Positions 18,058-27,936 of a DNA stretch of 64,000 nt are shown piece by piece; within the stretch, counting starts at the first letter, position 1; every line of letters begins with the position of its first letter. This DNA comes from Bacteroidota bacterium (GTDB lineage: Bacteria; Bacteroidota; Bacteroidia; Bacteroidales; GCA-2748055): NCBI GenBank assembly GCA_024244665.1, contig JAAEOI010000376.1:18501-82500 (forward strand). The letters run 5' to 3'. Below the pieces are notes generated by a model that saw nothing but the letters and a program-made list of their open reading frames with translations, was not told the DNA's origin and made no database searches. Both the position numbers and the translations under genes were made by a program.

Positions 18058-19557
18058 ATGAAACAATTCATTCTTGCCATAGACCAGGGCACAACAAGTT
18101 CCAGGGCCATTGTATTCGATCATGCCGGTAAAATGGCGGGTGTGGCCCAGCAGGAGTTTAAACAGATATTTCCTGAACCCGGATGGGTAGAGCACGATCC
18201 CACGGAGATATGGAACTCCCAACTGGAGGTGTTAATGGAGGCCCTTTCTAATGCAGGAGTCAAAACTTCGGAACTGGCTGCAATCGGGATCACCAATCAG
18301 CGTGAGACGGCCGTGGCTTGGGACCGGAATACCGGGGAGCCCATCTGCAATGCCATTGTATGGCAGGACCGCCGTACAGCCTCATTCTGTGATGATCTGA
18401 AGGCCAGGGGCCTTGAAGGATTGATCCGGGAGAAAACCGGACTGGTGATCGATGCCTATTTTTCAGCCACCAAGTGGAGGTGGATCCTGGAAAATGTACC
18501 AGGAGCCCGGGAGAAGGCAGAGAAGGGAGAACTTGCAATGGGGACAGTCGATTCCTGGCTGATATGGAAACTCACAGAGGGCAAGGTGCACGTAAGCGAT
18601 GTTACCAATGCCAGTCGGACCATGCTGTTCAATATCCACTCCCTGGATTGGGACCTGGAGCTTCTGGTCCTGTTCGGTATACCTGTGGGGGTGCTTCCCG
18701 AAGTGCGCTCTTCTTCAGAGGTTTACGGAGAGGTGTCGCAGGAGTTTTTCCCGCATCCTGTACCCATTGCCGGGATTGCCGGTGACCAGCAGGCAGCCAC
18801 ATTTGGACAGATGTGCCTCTCTCCCGGGTCGGTGAAGAATACATACGGAACAGGTTGTTTCATCCTCTGTAATACCGGTGAGAAGCCTGTAATGTCGGAG
18901 AATAACCTGATTACCACGATTGCCTGGCAGTTGAATGGAAAAACTGTTTATGCCCTCGAGGGAAGTATTTTTATTGCAGGTGCGGTGGTTCAGTGGCTGA
19001 GGGATGGACTGGGACTGATCAAATCTTCCTCACAGGTTGAGAAACTGGCAAAAACTGAGGTGGATAACGGCGGGGTCTATTTTGTTCCTGCTTTTACAGG
19101 CCTGGGGGCCCCTTACTGGGATCCCTATGCCAGGGGTATGATTGCCGGGCTCTCAAGGGGAACTTCCTCCGGCCACATTGCCCGGGCTGCTCTGGAGAGC
19201 ATTGCATTCCAGGTGAAGGATGTGATGAAGGCGATGGAGGAGGATGCCGGCATAAAGATTAATGAGCTGAAGGTCGACGGAGGGGCGGTGGTCAATGATC
19301 TCCTGATGCAGTTCCAGGCAGACCTGATCGGGATTCCGGTGATCCGGCCCGAAACCACCGAAACCACAGCACTTGGAGCTGCCTACCTGGCCGGACTTGC
19401 GGTGGGTTTCTGGAAGGGTGTTGATGAGATCGAGGCCCAGTGGGCAGCGGAAAGGACTTTCTCCTGTACCATCACAGAGGCGGAACAGGAAAAAATGATG
19501 ACCGGCTGGGCAAAGGCCGTATCCCGAACCCAATCATGGACAGACCCAGCTGCTTAG
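18058..19557 (+). CDS. glpK: Glycerol kinase
   Basis: 499 residues. It phosphorylates glycerol to glycerol-3-phosphate for GlpD. FGGY-kinase landmarks: the N-terminal phosphate loop [28 protein letters not shown] and [28 protein letters not shown], the ADP-binding [10 protein letters not shown] and the C-terminal [19 protein letters not shown] and [17 protein letters not shown]. Complete and of standard length. It is followed after 29 bases by the remains of glpF, the usual third gene of this operon. Confidence 0.96.
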   Translation: MKQFILAIDQGTTSSRAIVFDHAGKMAGVAQQEFKQIFPEPGWVEHDPTEIWNSQLEVLMEALSNAGVKTSELAAIGITNQRETAVAWDRNTGEPICNAIVWQDRRTASFCDDLKARGLEGLIREKTGLVIDAYFSATKWRWILENVPGAREKAEKGELAMGTVDSWLIWKLTEGKVHVSDVTNASRTMLFNIHSLDWDLELLVLFGIPVGVLPEVRSSSEVYGEVSQEFFPHPVPIAGIAGDQQAATFGQMCLSPGSVKNTYGTGCFILCNTGEKPVMSENNLITTIAWQLNGKTVYALEGSIFIAGAVVQWLRDGLGLIKSSSQVEKLAKTEVDNGGVYFVPAFTGLGAPYWDPYARGMIAGLSRGTSSGHIARAALESIAFQVKDVMKAMEEDAGIKINELKVDGGAVVNDLLMQFQADLIGIPVIRPETTETTALGAAYLAGLAVGFWKGVDEIEAQWAAERTFSCTITEAEQEKMMTGWAKAVSRTQSWTDPAA

Positions 19558-19586
19558 TTGTCTAACCACTTAACTACCTAACTATT

Positions 19587-19724
19587 ATGAATGAGATTGC
19601 AGTAGAATTTTTCGGAACCTTCCTGCTGGTCCTCCTGGGAAACGGCGTTGTAGCCAATGTGGTATTGAATGATACCATAGACAAAGAAATACTTGCTCAG
19701 GACCCCAGGCTGTGTACTTGGTGA
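19587..19724 (+). pseudogene. glpF: Truncated glycerol facilitator (glpF 5' remnant)
   Basis: ATG 19587 begins MNEIAVEFFGTFLLVLLGNG and VVANVVLNDT, the first membrane helix of GlpF/MIP channels. The match stops abruptly after residue 30 (base 19676): the next codons give an unrelated 15-residue tail and a TGA at 19724. Neither NPA motif nor any other helix is present downstream, so the channel is lost. The break is followed by 160 bases without recognisable coding and then gpsA. It fits a deletion or replacement of the 3' part; a chimeric assembly join cannot be excluded. Confidence 0.85.
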
Positions 19725-19888
19725 TATTAGAAAAAGCAGCTTACCTTTCATGCCTTTGTCCTTTTCTACTATTTCCCTATATTTAGTTTGTGACACATTC
19801 CCGACAATATATCACAGAATCACTAATGCAGACGAACCCTTCAGTTTTACAATCGCAGGTCTTTGATGATTTCTAAGCCAGGAACAGA

Positions 19889-20854
19889 ATGTGTAAAAGA
19901 ACAACAGTTATAGGTTGCGGCAGGTGGGGCACTTTCCTCGCGTGGTATTCTGCCAGGTGTGGTCACAAAACCATATTATATGGCAGGCCCTCATCCCAAA
20001 GACTCCACGAATTAAAGTCGATTCGTAAGAATGAGTATTTAGAACTTCCGGATACAGTTGAACTTTGTGATGATTTAAATGAAGCTATAGCCCATTCCGA
20101 TTTTCTTCTCATTGCCATTTCTGCTCAAGCTTTACGTGGTTTCTGCGAACAGCTACCTTCAGATCTGTTGGCGGGGAAGACCCTGGTTCTTTGTATGAAA
20201 GGTTTAGAACAGAATACGGGTGCTCGATTGACCCGTGTCGTGCAGAGTGCAACCAAGGGGGCTTGTAGAGTTGCGGTTTGGCTAGGTCCGGGTCATATTC
20301 AAGAATTCATGCAAGATATCCCAAATTGCATGGTAATAGGCTCCGATAATGTCGAAACGACAAAAGGTCTGATCCAAATGTACTCAAGTCCTCTGATCCG
20401 ACTATACATTGGACAGGATTTAATCGGCAATGAGGTTGGCGCAGCAACAAAAAATGTTATTGGCATTGCCGCGGGTATGTTAGATGGACTTGAATTATCA
20501 GCACTGAAAGGTGCCCTCATGTCTCGGGGATCAAGAGAGATTTCTCGATTAATCAGAGCAATGGGGGGTAATGAACAAACTGTTTATGGATTAGCACATC
20601 TCGGAGATTACCAAGCCACACTTTTTTCAGAGCATAGCAATAATCGTGCGTTCGGAGAAAAGTTTGTAACGAACAAGAAATTTGAACGACTTGTTGAAGG
20701 TGTACCCACTCTGAATGCAGTAATACAACTCGCGAAATCACATGATGTGGAGTTGCCTATCAGCCAGGCTTTGCACAAGATTCTCAATCTAGGCAATGAT
20801 CCCAGGGCTGTATTAAGGGAACTGTTCCTACGGCCGGTAAGAAGCGAGATGTAA
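19889..20854 (+). CDS. gpsA: Divergent NAD(P)-dependent glycerol-3-phosphate dehydrogenase
   Basis: 321 residues. GpsA reduces dihydroxyacetone phosphate to sn-glycerol-3-phosphate for phospholipid synthesis. The dinucleotide site is VIGCGRWGTFLAWY (residues 8-21); the catalytic Lys/Asn block is NEVGAATKNVIGIAAGMLDG; the substrate loop HLGDYQATLFSEHSNNRAFG replaces the usual GLGDL-T-SRN form. The middle motif WLGPGHIQEF also departs from the common SGPSFA-E pattern. Base composition looks more AT-rich than glpD/glpK and it follows the glpF break, so it may have been acquired. The opposite direction to GlpD makes it an odd operon partner. Confidence 0.85.
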   Translation: MCKRTTVIGCGRWGTFLAWYSARCGHKTILYGRPSSQRLHELKSIRKNEYLELPDTVELCDDLNEAIAHSDFLLIAISAQALRGFCEQLPSDLLAGKTLVLCMKGLEQNTGARLTRVVQSATKGACRVAVWLGPGHIQEFMQDIPNCMVIGSDNVETTKGLIQMYSSPLIRLYIGQDLIGNEVGAATKNVIGIAAGMLDGLELSALKGALMSRGSREISRLIRAMGGNEQTVYGLAHLGDYQATLFSEHSNNRAFGEKFVTNKKFERLVEGVPTLNAVIQLAKSHDVELPISQALHKILNLGNDPRAVLRELFLRPVRSEM

Positions 20855-20950
20855 ATTGATAATATCTTTTGGTTTGACTCATATCATTGGCCTCAACCAG
20901 TTAGAGCCCAATGCAGTTGTGAATATGGTTGAGCAGTACCTGAAAGCTGC

Positions 20951-23326
20951 CTACTCATGCCACAGGGCTTTCACCGGATCGGTTCGGGAGATGCGTATAG
21001 CATGGTACAACACGGTCAGGACCGCCACCATGAAGGTGGCCAGGGCAGTGATGATCAGAATACCTGCCCCCAGGTTTATGCGGTATGAGAACTCGTTGAG
21101 CCACCAACGGGCAATGAACCAGACCGACGGTAGGGCGATCAACAGTGAGATCAGGATATAGAGGGAGAAATCACGGATCATCATGCCGGCAATCTGTTGT
21201 TCCAAAGCTCCCATGGTTTTCCTGATGCCGATCTCTTTGGTTCTTCGCTGGGCAGTAAATGAAGCCAGTGCGAACAGTCCCAGGCATGCGATGACAATGG
21301 CCACAATTGTAAATACGCGGAATAGTGAGGACATTCTCTCCTCGGCCATATACATGTCTGAGATTGCGTCGTCCACGTAGGTATATTCGAAGGGGTACTG
21401 GGGTAGTAACTCTTCCCACTTCTTCTCCATGAAGTCCAGTCCGCCGGTGGGATTTTCAGGCGACAACCTTACCTCCATAGTTGAAAGGTATGATGAGGGA
21501 AGGGGTGCCAGTGCCATGGGCTCAATTTCGCTGCTCAGGGGCTTGAAATGGTAGTCCTCCATGACACCAATCACTTGTCCGGCCAGACCCATGAAGGAGA
21601 GCGACATGCCCACTATCTCATCCTTGCCTATAATATTTGCCAGAGTCTGGTTGATAATGAAATTTGTGGCGGTATCGGTGAGGAGATCGCCGGGGTATTC
21701 TTCAGAAAAGTCCCTGCCCCCGATGAGGGTGATATCCATGGTCTTGATAAAGTCGTAGTGGACCCCGTTAAAGGAGACCAGTACATCCTGCTCCGGATCT
21801 TTTCCATCCCAGTCAATTCCACTTGAGTTGCTTCCCACACGGTAGGAGGGCTGCATGGAAGCAGTGGTATAGAGGATATCCGGACTGCTCTTGAATTCAC
21901 TTCTGAGCTTTTCATACTCCATATTCAGCTTACCCTGAAGCTGGATGCTCACCAGGTTGTATTTATCAAATCCCAACTCTGCATTTCGCATGTAGTTCAA
22001 CTGTTTTGAAGCCACCATGGCCCCGGTTATCAGGAGTACCGCAAGGGAGAATTGGAACACCACCAGTACCTTCCTCAGCAGTCCGCTCCCCTTCTTTTGA
22101 TTGGACTGCTCCCGGATGGCTTCGATTGGTTTAAGCGCGGAGAGGAAAAGGGCCGGGTAGATGCCTGCAAAAAAAGTGGTGATCAGAAGTACTCCCAGGA
22201 TTCCCAGCAGGAACTGGACCGATAAAAGGGCAGCAGGGAGTACATCTTTTCCTGCTAATTGGTTGAACTTATTGAGCAGGAGCAGTACAAGAAGAAATGC
22301 CAGGATGATGGAGATCAGGGTTTGAAGGAAGGATTCGGAGAGGTGTTGTCTCACCAGTTGCCCCCTTGAGGCTCCTGTCACTTTCCTTAGACCGATCTCT
22401 TTGGCCCTGATGGATGCCCGGGCGGTGGAGAGGTTCATAAAGTTGATGCAGGCGATGATCAGGACAAACAAGGCGATGGCCGAAAAGATGTACACATAGA
22501 GAATGGCACCGGGCGATTTGCCAAAGCCGAAGTAGGAGTACAGGTGAATTCCGGAAAACGAGGCCACTGAGTAGTCGATGGTATTGTTCTCTTTATAGAT
22601 GTTGGTGACCTCGGTGACCTTCCGGTTCACCACCGTATCGATACTTCCCTTTTGGAGCTTTACGAAGGTCTGGATCGAGTTTTGTCCCCACGAATCGGAG
22701 TAGCGGTCCTGTGCTTCTATATAGTTCCAGGGGAACAACACTTTGAAACCGAGGATGCTGTTGTCGGGTGGATCATAAATAACCGCTGAAATAGTAAACG
22801 GAACTTCCTGGTTGACCAGGATGCTTTTCCCAACTGGATTCTCATCTCCGAAATACTTGGTTGAGACCTCCTCGGTGATGACCATAGTGTTCGGTTCCCG
22901 GAGTACACCATCGAAGTTTCCGAATTTCAGATCGAAGGTAAACATTGAAAAGAAGGATGAATCCACCGAGACAATTCCATTCTCAAAGAATTTTGAATCA
23001 CCGTTTGTGAACAGCAGACCTCCCATAAACGCAGCCCTGCATTGCTCTTCTATCTCTGGTACCTCCTCTTCCCATACAGGCCCCGACACATAAGGGGTTA
23101 CGTTCACATGGTAGGGTTCTTCTCCCGAATAGTACTGATCTTCTTCAACCCGGTAGAGTTGCTCAAAATCGTTATGGAACCGGTCATAGCTCAGTTCGTG
23201 CTGTACCCACAGTAACATGAAGAGGGCGCAGGCGAGGCTGATGGAGAGTCCGGTAATATTAATCAGGGTAATTCTTTTCTCTTTCAGAAGAATTCTGATG
23301 GATTGCCTAAGTTTATTAATGGCCAT
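20951..23326 (-). CDS. MacB/FtsX-type ABC transporter permease
   Basis: 791 residues from ATG 23326 (MAINKLRQSIRILLKEKRI); an upstream extension to 23377 lacks family features. Layout: a transmembrane helix at about residues 20-42, a periplasmic MacB_PCD domain to about 270, three helices with the FtsX domain (ARASIRAKEIGLRKVTGASR), a second helix and periplasmic domain, and a second FtsX block near the end (AQRRTKEIGIRKTMGA) with three helices. Bacteroidota encode many such paralogues, usually acting with a LolD/MacB-type ATPase to move lipoproteins, peptides or drugs, or as mechanotransmission proteins. No ATPase gene is adjacent, so the partner is unknown. Confidence 0.85.
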   Translation of the reverse strand: MAINKLRQSIRILLKEKRITLINITGLSISLACALFMLLWVQHELSYDRFHNDFEQLYRVEEDQYYSGEEPYHVNVTPYVSGPVWEEEVPEIEEQCRAAFMGGLLFTNGDSKFFENGIVSVDSSFFSMFTFDLKFGNFDGVLREPNTMVITEEVSTKYFGDENPVGKSILVNQEVPFTISAVIYDPPDNSILGFKVLFPWNYIEAQDRYSDSWGQNSIQTFVKLQKGSIDTVVNRKVTEVTNIYKENNTIDYSVASFSGIHLYSYFGFGKSPGAILYVYIFSAIALFVLIIACINFMNLSTARASIRAKEIGLRKVTGASRGQLVRQHLSESFLQTLISIILAFLLVLLLLNKFNQLAGKDVLPAALLSVQFLLGILGVLLITTFFAGIYPALFLSALKPIEAIREQSNQKKGSGLLRKVLVVFQFSLAVLLITGAMVASKQLNYMRNAELGFDKYNLVSIQLQGKLNMEYEKLRSEFKSSPDILYTTASMQPSYRVGSNSSGIDWDGKDPEQDVLVSFNGVHYDFIKTMDITLIGGRDFSEEYPGDLLTDTATNFIINQTLANIIGKDEIVGMSLSFMGLAGQVIGVMEDYHFKPLSSEIEPMALAPLPSSYLSTMEVRLSPENPTGGLDFMEKKWEELLPQYPFEYTYVDDAISDMYMAEERMSSLFRVFTIVAIVIACLGLFALASFTAQRRTKEIGIRKTMGALEQQIAGMMIRDFSLYILISLLIALPSVWFIARWWLNEFSYRINLGAGILIITALATFMVAVLTVLYHAIRISRTDPVKALWHE

Positions 23327-23382
23327 GGAATAGTTTTTTATCAAAGACGAATCAACTTCTAAGAAATTACAGTACAAAAGAC

Positions 23383-23390
23383 TAAATTTG
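23383..23390 (+). promoter_or_regulatory. Promoter -7 box for glyA
   Basis: TAAATTTG, an exact TAnnTTTG match, 43 bases before the glyA ATG in the divergent gap with the permease gene. The -33 region is not convincing. Confidence 0.5.
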
Positions 23391-23433
23391 GGTTTCTTTT
23401 AAAAAACAAGCAGTTAATCTAAAACTTATTCGG

Positions 23434-24711
23434 ATGAAAAGGGATATAGATATTTTCACCTTCATTGACCATGAACATAATCGTCAGAAGAGGGGTGTAG
23501 AGCTTATAGCCTCGGAAAATTTTGTCAGCACCCAGGTAATGGAAGCCATGGGATCGTGCCTGACCAATAAATATGCAGAAGGATATCCAGGGCATCGTTA
23601 CTATGGTGGCTGTGAGGTGGTTGATGAGGTGGAGCAGATAGCCATTGACCGCCTGTGTCAGCTCTATGGTGCCGAGTTTGCCAATGTGCAACCCCATTCG
23701 GGAGCACAGGCCAATATGGCGGTATTTCTGACCGTTCTTGAACCAGGTGATACTTTCATGGGCCTTGACCTTTCCCACGGGGGCCACCTCTCGCATGGAT
23801 CGCCGGTGAACAGTTCGGGTATCCTTTACAGGGCTGTGTCGTACGGACTGGATGAGAAAACCGGCAGGATCGATTATGACGCTATGGAGAAGCTGGCGCT
23901 GAAAGAGAAGCCCAAATTGCTGGTGGGTGGAGCCTCTGCTTATTCAAGGGAGTGGGACTACAAACGGATGAGGGCCATTGCTGATAAAATCGGGGCAATT
24001 TTCATGGTGGATATGGCGCACCCTGCCGGAATTATAGCTGCGGGATTACTGGATAATCCCCTGAAACATGCACATATTGTTACCTCCACCACGCACAAAA
24101 CACTTCGTGGCCCCAGGGGTGGTATTATCCTTATCGGGAAAGATTTTGAGAATCCGTGGGGAAAAGCCACCAAGAAGGGTGTGATCAGGAAGATGTCCTC
24201 ACTGATCAACTCAGCTGTATTCCCTGGAATTCAGGGTGGCCCGCTGGAGCATATCATTGCTGCCAAGGCGGTCTCCTTCGGAGAGGCTCTTTCCGAGGAT
24301 TTCAAAGTCTATCAGAAGCAGGTGAAGAAAAATGCCAATGCAATGGCTGAGGCCTTTATGAAGCAGGGGTATAAGGTGGTATCGGATGGTACGGACAACC
24401 ACTCCATGCTCATCGACCTGAGAACCAAAACTGAAGATATCAACGGGAAGCAGGTAGAGAATATCCTGGTGGAGGCCGATATTACAGTGAATAAGAACAT
24501 GGAACCCTTCGATTCACGCTCTCCCTTCCAGACCAGCGGCATCAGGGTGGGAACACCTGCCATTTCTACCCGGGGCGTGAAGGAAGATGTGATTCCTATG
24601 ATCGTGGAGATGATCGACCGTGTGATAATGAACATCGATGACAAAACGAAAATCGAAAAGGTACGTCACGAGGTGAATGAGTTGATGGCCGAATATCCCA
24701 TGTTTGCCTGA
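23434..24711 (+). CDS. glyA: Serine hydroxymethyltransferase
   Basis: 425 residues, the usual length. This PLP enzyme interconverts serine and glycine and loads tetrahydrofolate with one-carbon units. Landmarks: [12 protein letters not shown] (residues 21-32), [16 protein letters not shown], the [10 protein letters not shown] segment with the PLP-binding Asp193, and the PLP lysine K222 in [13 protein letters not shown]. The C-terminal part has [10 protein letters not shown] and [10 protein letters not shown]. Complete; its own promoter box lies upstream, and the TauE-like gene follows after 8 bases. Confidence 0.97.
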   Translation: MKRDIDIFTFIDHEHNRQKRGVELIASENFVSTQVMEAMGSCLTNKYAEGYPGHRYYGGCEVVDEVEQIAIDRLCQLYGAEFANVQPHSGAQANMAVFLTVLEPGDTFMGLDLSHGGHLSHGSPVNSSGILYRAVSYGLDEKTGRIDYDAMEKLALKEKPKLLVGGASAYSREWDYKRMRAIADKIGAIFMVDMAHPAGIIAAGLLDNPLKHAHIVTSTTHKTLRGPRGGIILIGKDFENPWGKATKKGVIRKMSSLINSAVFPGIQGGPLEHIIAAKAVSFGEALSEDFKVYQKQVKKNANAMAEAFMKQGYKVVSDGTDNHSMLIDLRTKTEDINGKQVENILVEADITVNKNMEPFDSRSPFQTSGIRVGTPAISTRGVKEDVIPMIVEMIDRVIMNIDDKTKIEKVRHEVNELMAEYPMFA

Positions 24712-24719
24712 CCTGTTTC

Positions 24720-25481
24720 ATGGAGTGGTACACCTATATCCTGGTTATAGCCGTTGGTATTGTGGCCGGGATCATCAATACCATGGCTGCAGGCGGATCT
24801 CTGCTGACACTTCCGGTGCTAATGGCAATGGGCCTGCCCCCCAATGTGGCCAACGGAACCAACCGGATTGCCATCTTTCTCCAGAATATTGTGGGGGTTT
24901 CAAGCTTTCACAGGGAGAAGGTGATGGATTTTCCATCCGGATTCAAGGTTGGAATTCCCGCAGCCATCGGCGCAATAGCAGGCGCTTTCATTGCTGTCAA
25001 CCTTAACGATGAGGTGATGAAGCTGGCCATTGCCGGAGTGATGGTTGTGGTCTTTTTCCTGATCCTTCTTAAACCCAACCGCTGGATCAACAGTCATGAA
25101 GAACATCCACCAATTCCATATTGGGTGCAGGTAATTATCTTTTTCTTCGTGGGGATTTACGGAGGTTTTATCCAGGCGGGGGTGGGCTTTTTCCTGCTCA
25201 CCAGCCTGGTGCTGGCCAGCGGGTTTGAACTGGTAAAGTCCAATGCGTTAAAACTGTTTGTGATTCTTTTGTATACCCCGGTGGCCTTGATTATTTTCTT
25301 TATTCACGGGGATGTTAACCTCTGGATAGGGCTGGTTCTGGCTGTCGGTAATATGACCGGCGCCTGGCTGGGAACAAAGATTGCCATGAGAGGAGGTGCA
25401 AAGTTTATTCGCTATTTTGTGCTTGTGGCCATACTGATCGCTGCCACCAAGCTGATACTGGACGCCTTTAAGGTACTATGA
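24720..25481 (+). CDS. TauE/SafE family membrane exporter
   Basis: 253 residues with about eight hydrophobic helices. The N-terminal half has the family repeat GIVAGIINTMAAGGSLLTLP and NVANGTNRIAIFLQN; the second half repeats it as GIYGGFIQAGVGFFLL and KSNALKLFVILLYTPVAL. The family exports sulfite, sulfonates or organosulfur acids, or takes up related anions; the substrate here is not indicated. It starts 8 bases after glyA and is probably co-transcribed. The last 14 bases overlap the convergent tonB-like gene. Confidence 0.88.
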   Translation: MEWYTYILVIAVGIVAGIINTMAAGGSLLTLPVLMAMGLPPNVANGTNRIAIFLQNIVGVSSFHREKVMDFPSGFKVGIPAAIGAIAGAFIAVNLNDEVMKLAIAGVMVVVFFLILLKPNRWINSHEEHPPIPYWVQVIIFFFVGIYGGFIQAGVGFFLLTSLVLASGFELVKSNALKLFVILLYTPVALIIFFIHGDVNLWIGLVLAVGNMTGAWLGTKIAMRGGAKFIRYFVLVAILIAATKLILDAFKVL

Positions 25482-26406
25482 TGTATTTGATCCAGCCGGT
25501 CTGGCGATAGGCGGCAGCCTGGTCGGCAGTGAACTTACTCTTCAAGGCGGCCTCGGTAACCATATCAGTGATGCATTTATCCTGGAATGTGCCTCTCAGG
25601 AAAGTTGCACTTAACACATTCCCATCCCGGTCTACCTTGATTTCCATGGTAATTTCGATCCTCTGGGTCACGTCACAGCCCGACATATTTGGGAGGGGCC
25701 ATTTACCCTTGGCCTTTCTTGATCCCAGTCCGTATGAGTCAATATTATTTCCAAGTCCACCACCGGTTCCATAGCGGTCAGCATCGGGGCTCCCGTTGAT
25801 ATCCCCCTGGTTTCCTGTTCCTTCCGTTACTCCCTGCGCCCCGTCTGTTTTACCCACTCCCTGGTTCCCAAAGGCATTCTTACCAAGGTTATTGAGCCTT
25901 TCAGCCTGAGCCTGCCGTTCCCTTTCTCTGCGTTCTTCCTCTTCACGTTTCTCCCTCTCGATGCGTTCCTGCTCGATCCTCTCTTTTTCGATCCTTTGCT
26001 GCTCTTCCCGTTCGCGCTGGATGCGTTCCTGCTCTTCCCGTTCACGCTGAATCTCTTCCGGGGTGGGTTTGGGATCCTCCTTCACCTTCACCTCTTCCAC
26101 ATCCTGTGTATTATCCACCGGTGTGGGATCGGGTGGAGTGTATACCGGCTCCGGAATGGATTCGGCCACCTCTTCAGTGATCGCTTCGGTCTCTTCAAGC
26201 ACAGGAAGCTCCGGATCACCAGCCTGCTGATCATCCCCCTTTGGTTCATAGGCTCCAAAGCCGCTATCATCGGTACCGAAATTTACCAGGATGCCCTCCT
26301 CTTCCGGTGGCGGATCGGGAAAAGTAAGTCCGGCAAACACCAGCAGCAATATCAGCAGTGCGTGATAGACAATGGTTGCTATGAGGCCTCTTCTGTTGAG
26401 CTTCAT
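25468..26406 (-). CDS. TonB/TolA-like energy transducer
   Basis: 312 residues. A single N-terminal membrane helix (IVYHALLILLLVFAGLTF) is followed by a Pro/Glu-rich segment (VYTPPDPTPVDNTQ). Residues about 120-175 form a long charged Glu/Arg/Gln helix, as in TolA and periplasm-spanning TonB. The C-terminal domain (residues 225-312) has a TonB fold pattern, RIEITMEIKVDRDGNVLSAT, ending YRQTGWIKYIIVP. It contains two Cys (GCDVTQR and DKC) that could form a disulfide. It couples the proton-motive force from the ExbB/ExbD complex to outer-membrane receptors or envelope integrity. Last gene of exbB-exbD-exbD-tonB. Confidence 0.85.
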   Translation of the reverse strand: MKLNRRGLIATIVYHALLILLLVFAGLTFPDPPPEEEGILVNFGTDDSGFGAYEPKGDDQQAGDPELPVLEETEAITEEVAESIPEPVYTPPDPTPVDNTQDVEEVKVKEDPKPTPEEIQREREEQERIQREREEQQRIEKERIEQERIEREKREEEERRERERQAQAERLNNLGKNAFGNQGVGKTDGAQGVTEGTGNQGDINGSPDADRYGTGGGLGNNIDSYGLGSRKAKGKWPLPNMSGCDVTQRIEITMEIKVDRDGNVLSATFLRGTFQDKCITDMVTEAALKSKFTADQAAAYRQTGWIKYIIVP

Positions 26407-26422
26407 GGTAAAAAGGATTCAA

Positions 26423-26821
26423 TCAATTGGACGGACGCGTACCAAGGATCACTTTGTACGAGTTTCGTTTGGCAATCTCAAGGAAGGCAAATACCTCCTC
26501 CATATTCAGATTCCGGTCTGCATTCAGCCTCACTGTAGGGGCTTCGCCGTAACTTTCAAGTTTCTTTCTTAATACACCCTCCAGCTCCTCCAGGTAATAA
26601 GACTGGTCATCCACCCAAATCGACCGGTCCGGAGCGATGGAGACCACCAGGGCCGGAGTGGCCTGTGTCTGGTTATTGCTTTCAGGCAGTTCCAGGTCCT
26701 GGGCAGCAGGAACAATAAGGGTAGAGGTAAGCATGAAGAAGATCAACAGCAGGAATACAATGTCAGTCATCCCCGACATGGCAAAATTCTTATTGGTCTT
26801 ATTTCTCGCTTGCAATGCCAT
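26423..26821 (-). CDS. exbD: ExbD/TolR family protein (second copy)
   Basis: 132 residues. Short cytosolic start (MALQARNKTNKNFAMSGMTD), a single membrane helix IVFLLLIFFMLTSTLIVPAA whose preceding Asp (MTDIVF) is the conserved proton-path residue, and a periplasmic domain ending VILGTRPSN. It overlaps the upstream exbD by one base and precedes tonB by 16. It pairs with the other ExbD inside the ExbB pentamer or forms an alternative pore; which holds is not visible. Confidence 0.9.
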   Translation of the reverse strand: MALQARNKTNKNFAMSGMTDIVFLLLIFFMLTSTLIVPAAQDLELPESNNQTQATPALVVSIAPDRSIWVDDQSYYLEELEGVLRKKLESYGEAPTVRLNADRNLNMEEVFAFLEIAKRNSYKVILGTRPSN

Positions 26822-27213
26822 TATAACTGTTTTAGAACCACAGTGTAGTCTCTCTCCGCTGCTACATTCATGATCTGTACTGCATCACCCACCGAAACGG
26901 AAGGGGAGGTGACCACTTTGATGGTGGGATCCTGAATGCCCATTAACCTGTTTTCAAGGATCGTGCCAAGGTCATTCAGGCTAACGGTTCTGCCGTCAAC
27001 GGTAATCCGGCTTCCACTGTATATGGTGATTGTGGGAATCTGGGATTCGGTCTGAATGGTAACCTGTCCACGGCTGGGAAGCAGCATCTTCAAGGCATTG
27101 GGTGCAATCAGGGTTGAAGTGAGCATGAAGAATATCAGTAACAGGAATACAATGTCGGTCATCCCCGACATGGCAAAATTGTCCATTACCCTGTTTTTTG
27201 ATTTCAGTGCCAC
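26821..27213 (-). CDS. exbD: ExbD/TolR family protein (first copy)
   Basis: 130 residues from a GTG start at 27213. Same plan as its neighbour: MALKSKNRVMDNFAMSGMTD, then one membrane helix, then a periplasmic beta domain with GSRITVDGRTVSL. The conserved helix Asp is present. It lies 6 bases after exbB and overlaps the next exbD by one base. The N-terminal 50 residues are almost identical between the copies while the periplasmic domains differ, suggesting different periplasmic partners. Confidence 0.9.
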   Translation of the reverse strand: MALKSKNRVMDNFAMSGMTDIVFLLLIFFMLTSTLIAPNALKMLLPSRGQVTIQTESQIPTITIYSGSRITVDGRTVSLNDLGTILENRLMGIQDPTIKVVTSPSVSVGDAVQIMNVAAERDYTVVLKQL

Positions 27214-27219
27214 GATCGC

Positions 27220-27903
27220 TTAATTTGCAGGTTCGTTGAGCAGGTCGATAAATTCGGAGGCTCCGGCCTCCATATTGTTGATAACCTTATCCACCCTTGC
27301 CACCAGGATATTGTATGCGAAATAGGCTATAATACCGACGATCAGACCGGCAACAGTGGTGATCAGTGCGGTGTAGATCCCTCCTGATAGCTGGCCCACA
27401 TTGATGTTGTTTCCGGCGGTTGACATCTGGTGAAAGGCCTGAACCATCCCGATGACTGTCCCCAGGAAACCGATCATGGGGGCACCTCCGGCTACGGTTG
27501 CCAGGGTGGGAAGTCCTTTTTCAAGTTTGTAGATCTCCAGTTTACCCACATTCTCGATGGCTGCATTCACATCGTTGAGGGGCCGGCCGATACGGCTGAT
27601 CCCTTTTTCGATCATGCGGGCCACGGGATTTTCGGTGGCCTGGCATAAGGTGCGGGCCGAATCAACCTTTCCGTCCATGATGTAATCTTTTATCCTGTTC
27701 ATGAAATTCTGATCCACCTTTGCTGCCCTCTTGATGGCAAACCACCGTTCGAAAAAGATGTAAACGGCAATGAAACTGAGTAGTACAATGGGCAGCATGA
27801 CCCAGCCACCCTTAATTGCAATGTCGATGAATGACTCGGTGGAGGTTCCTTCTATACTGCTGGTATCCAGATTGGTAACTTGTAGAAAAATCAAGCTTTT
27901 CAT
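27220..27903 (-). CDS. exbB: MotA/TolQ/ExbB proton channel family protein
   Basis: 227 residues from ATG 27903 (MKSLIFLQVTNLDTS); an upstream TTG at 27933 is less likely. Three membrane helices: residues about 30-52 (GGWVMLPIVLLSFIAVYIFF), about 130-155 (LATVAGGAPMIGFLGTVIGM) and about 170-195 (IYTALITTVAGLIVGIIAYF). The two-helix channel core with GLLGTV-like spacing identifies it. It forms the pentameric proton channel that with ExbD drives TonB. First gene of the four-gene set; a hairpin 35-65 bases upstream separates it from nhaD. Confidence 0.92.
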   Translation of the reverse strand: MKSLIFLQVTNLDTSSIEGTSTESFIDIAIKGGWVMLPIVLLSFIAVYIFFERWFAIKRAAKVDQNFMNRIKDYIMDGKVDSARTLCQATENPVARMIEKGISRIGRPLNDVNAAIENVGKLEIYKLEKGLPTLATVAGGAPMIGFLGTVIGMVQAFHQMSTAGNNINVGQLSGGIYTALITTVAGLIVGIIAYFAYNILVARVDKVINNMEAGASEFIDLLNEPAN

Positions 27904-27936
27904 GGGTGTAATATTTTGATCGAATATATACAAAAT

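Noticed and set aside
20856..21161. Small plus-strand ORF after gpsA
   Set aside because: Most of it is antisense to the permease C-terminus, and the free 95 bases show no family.
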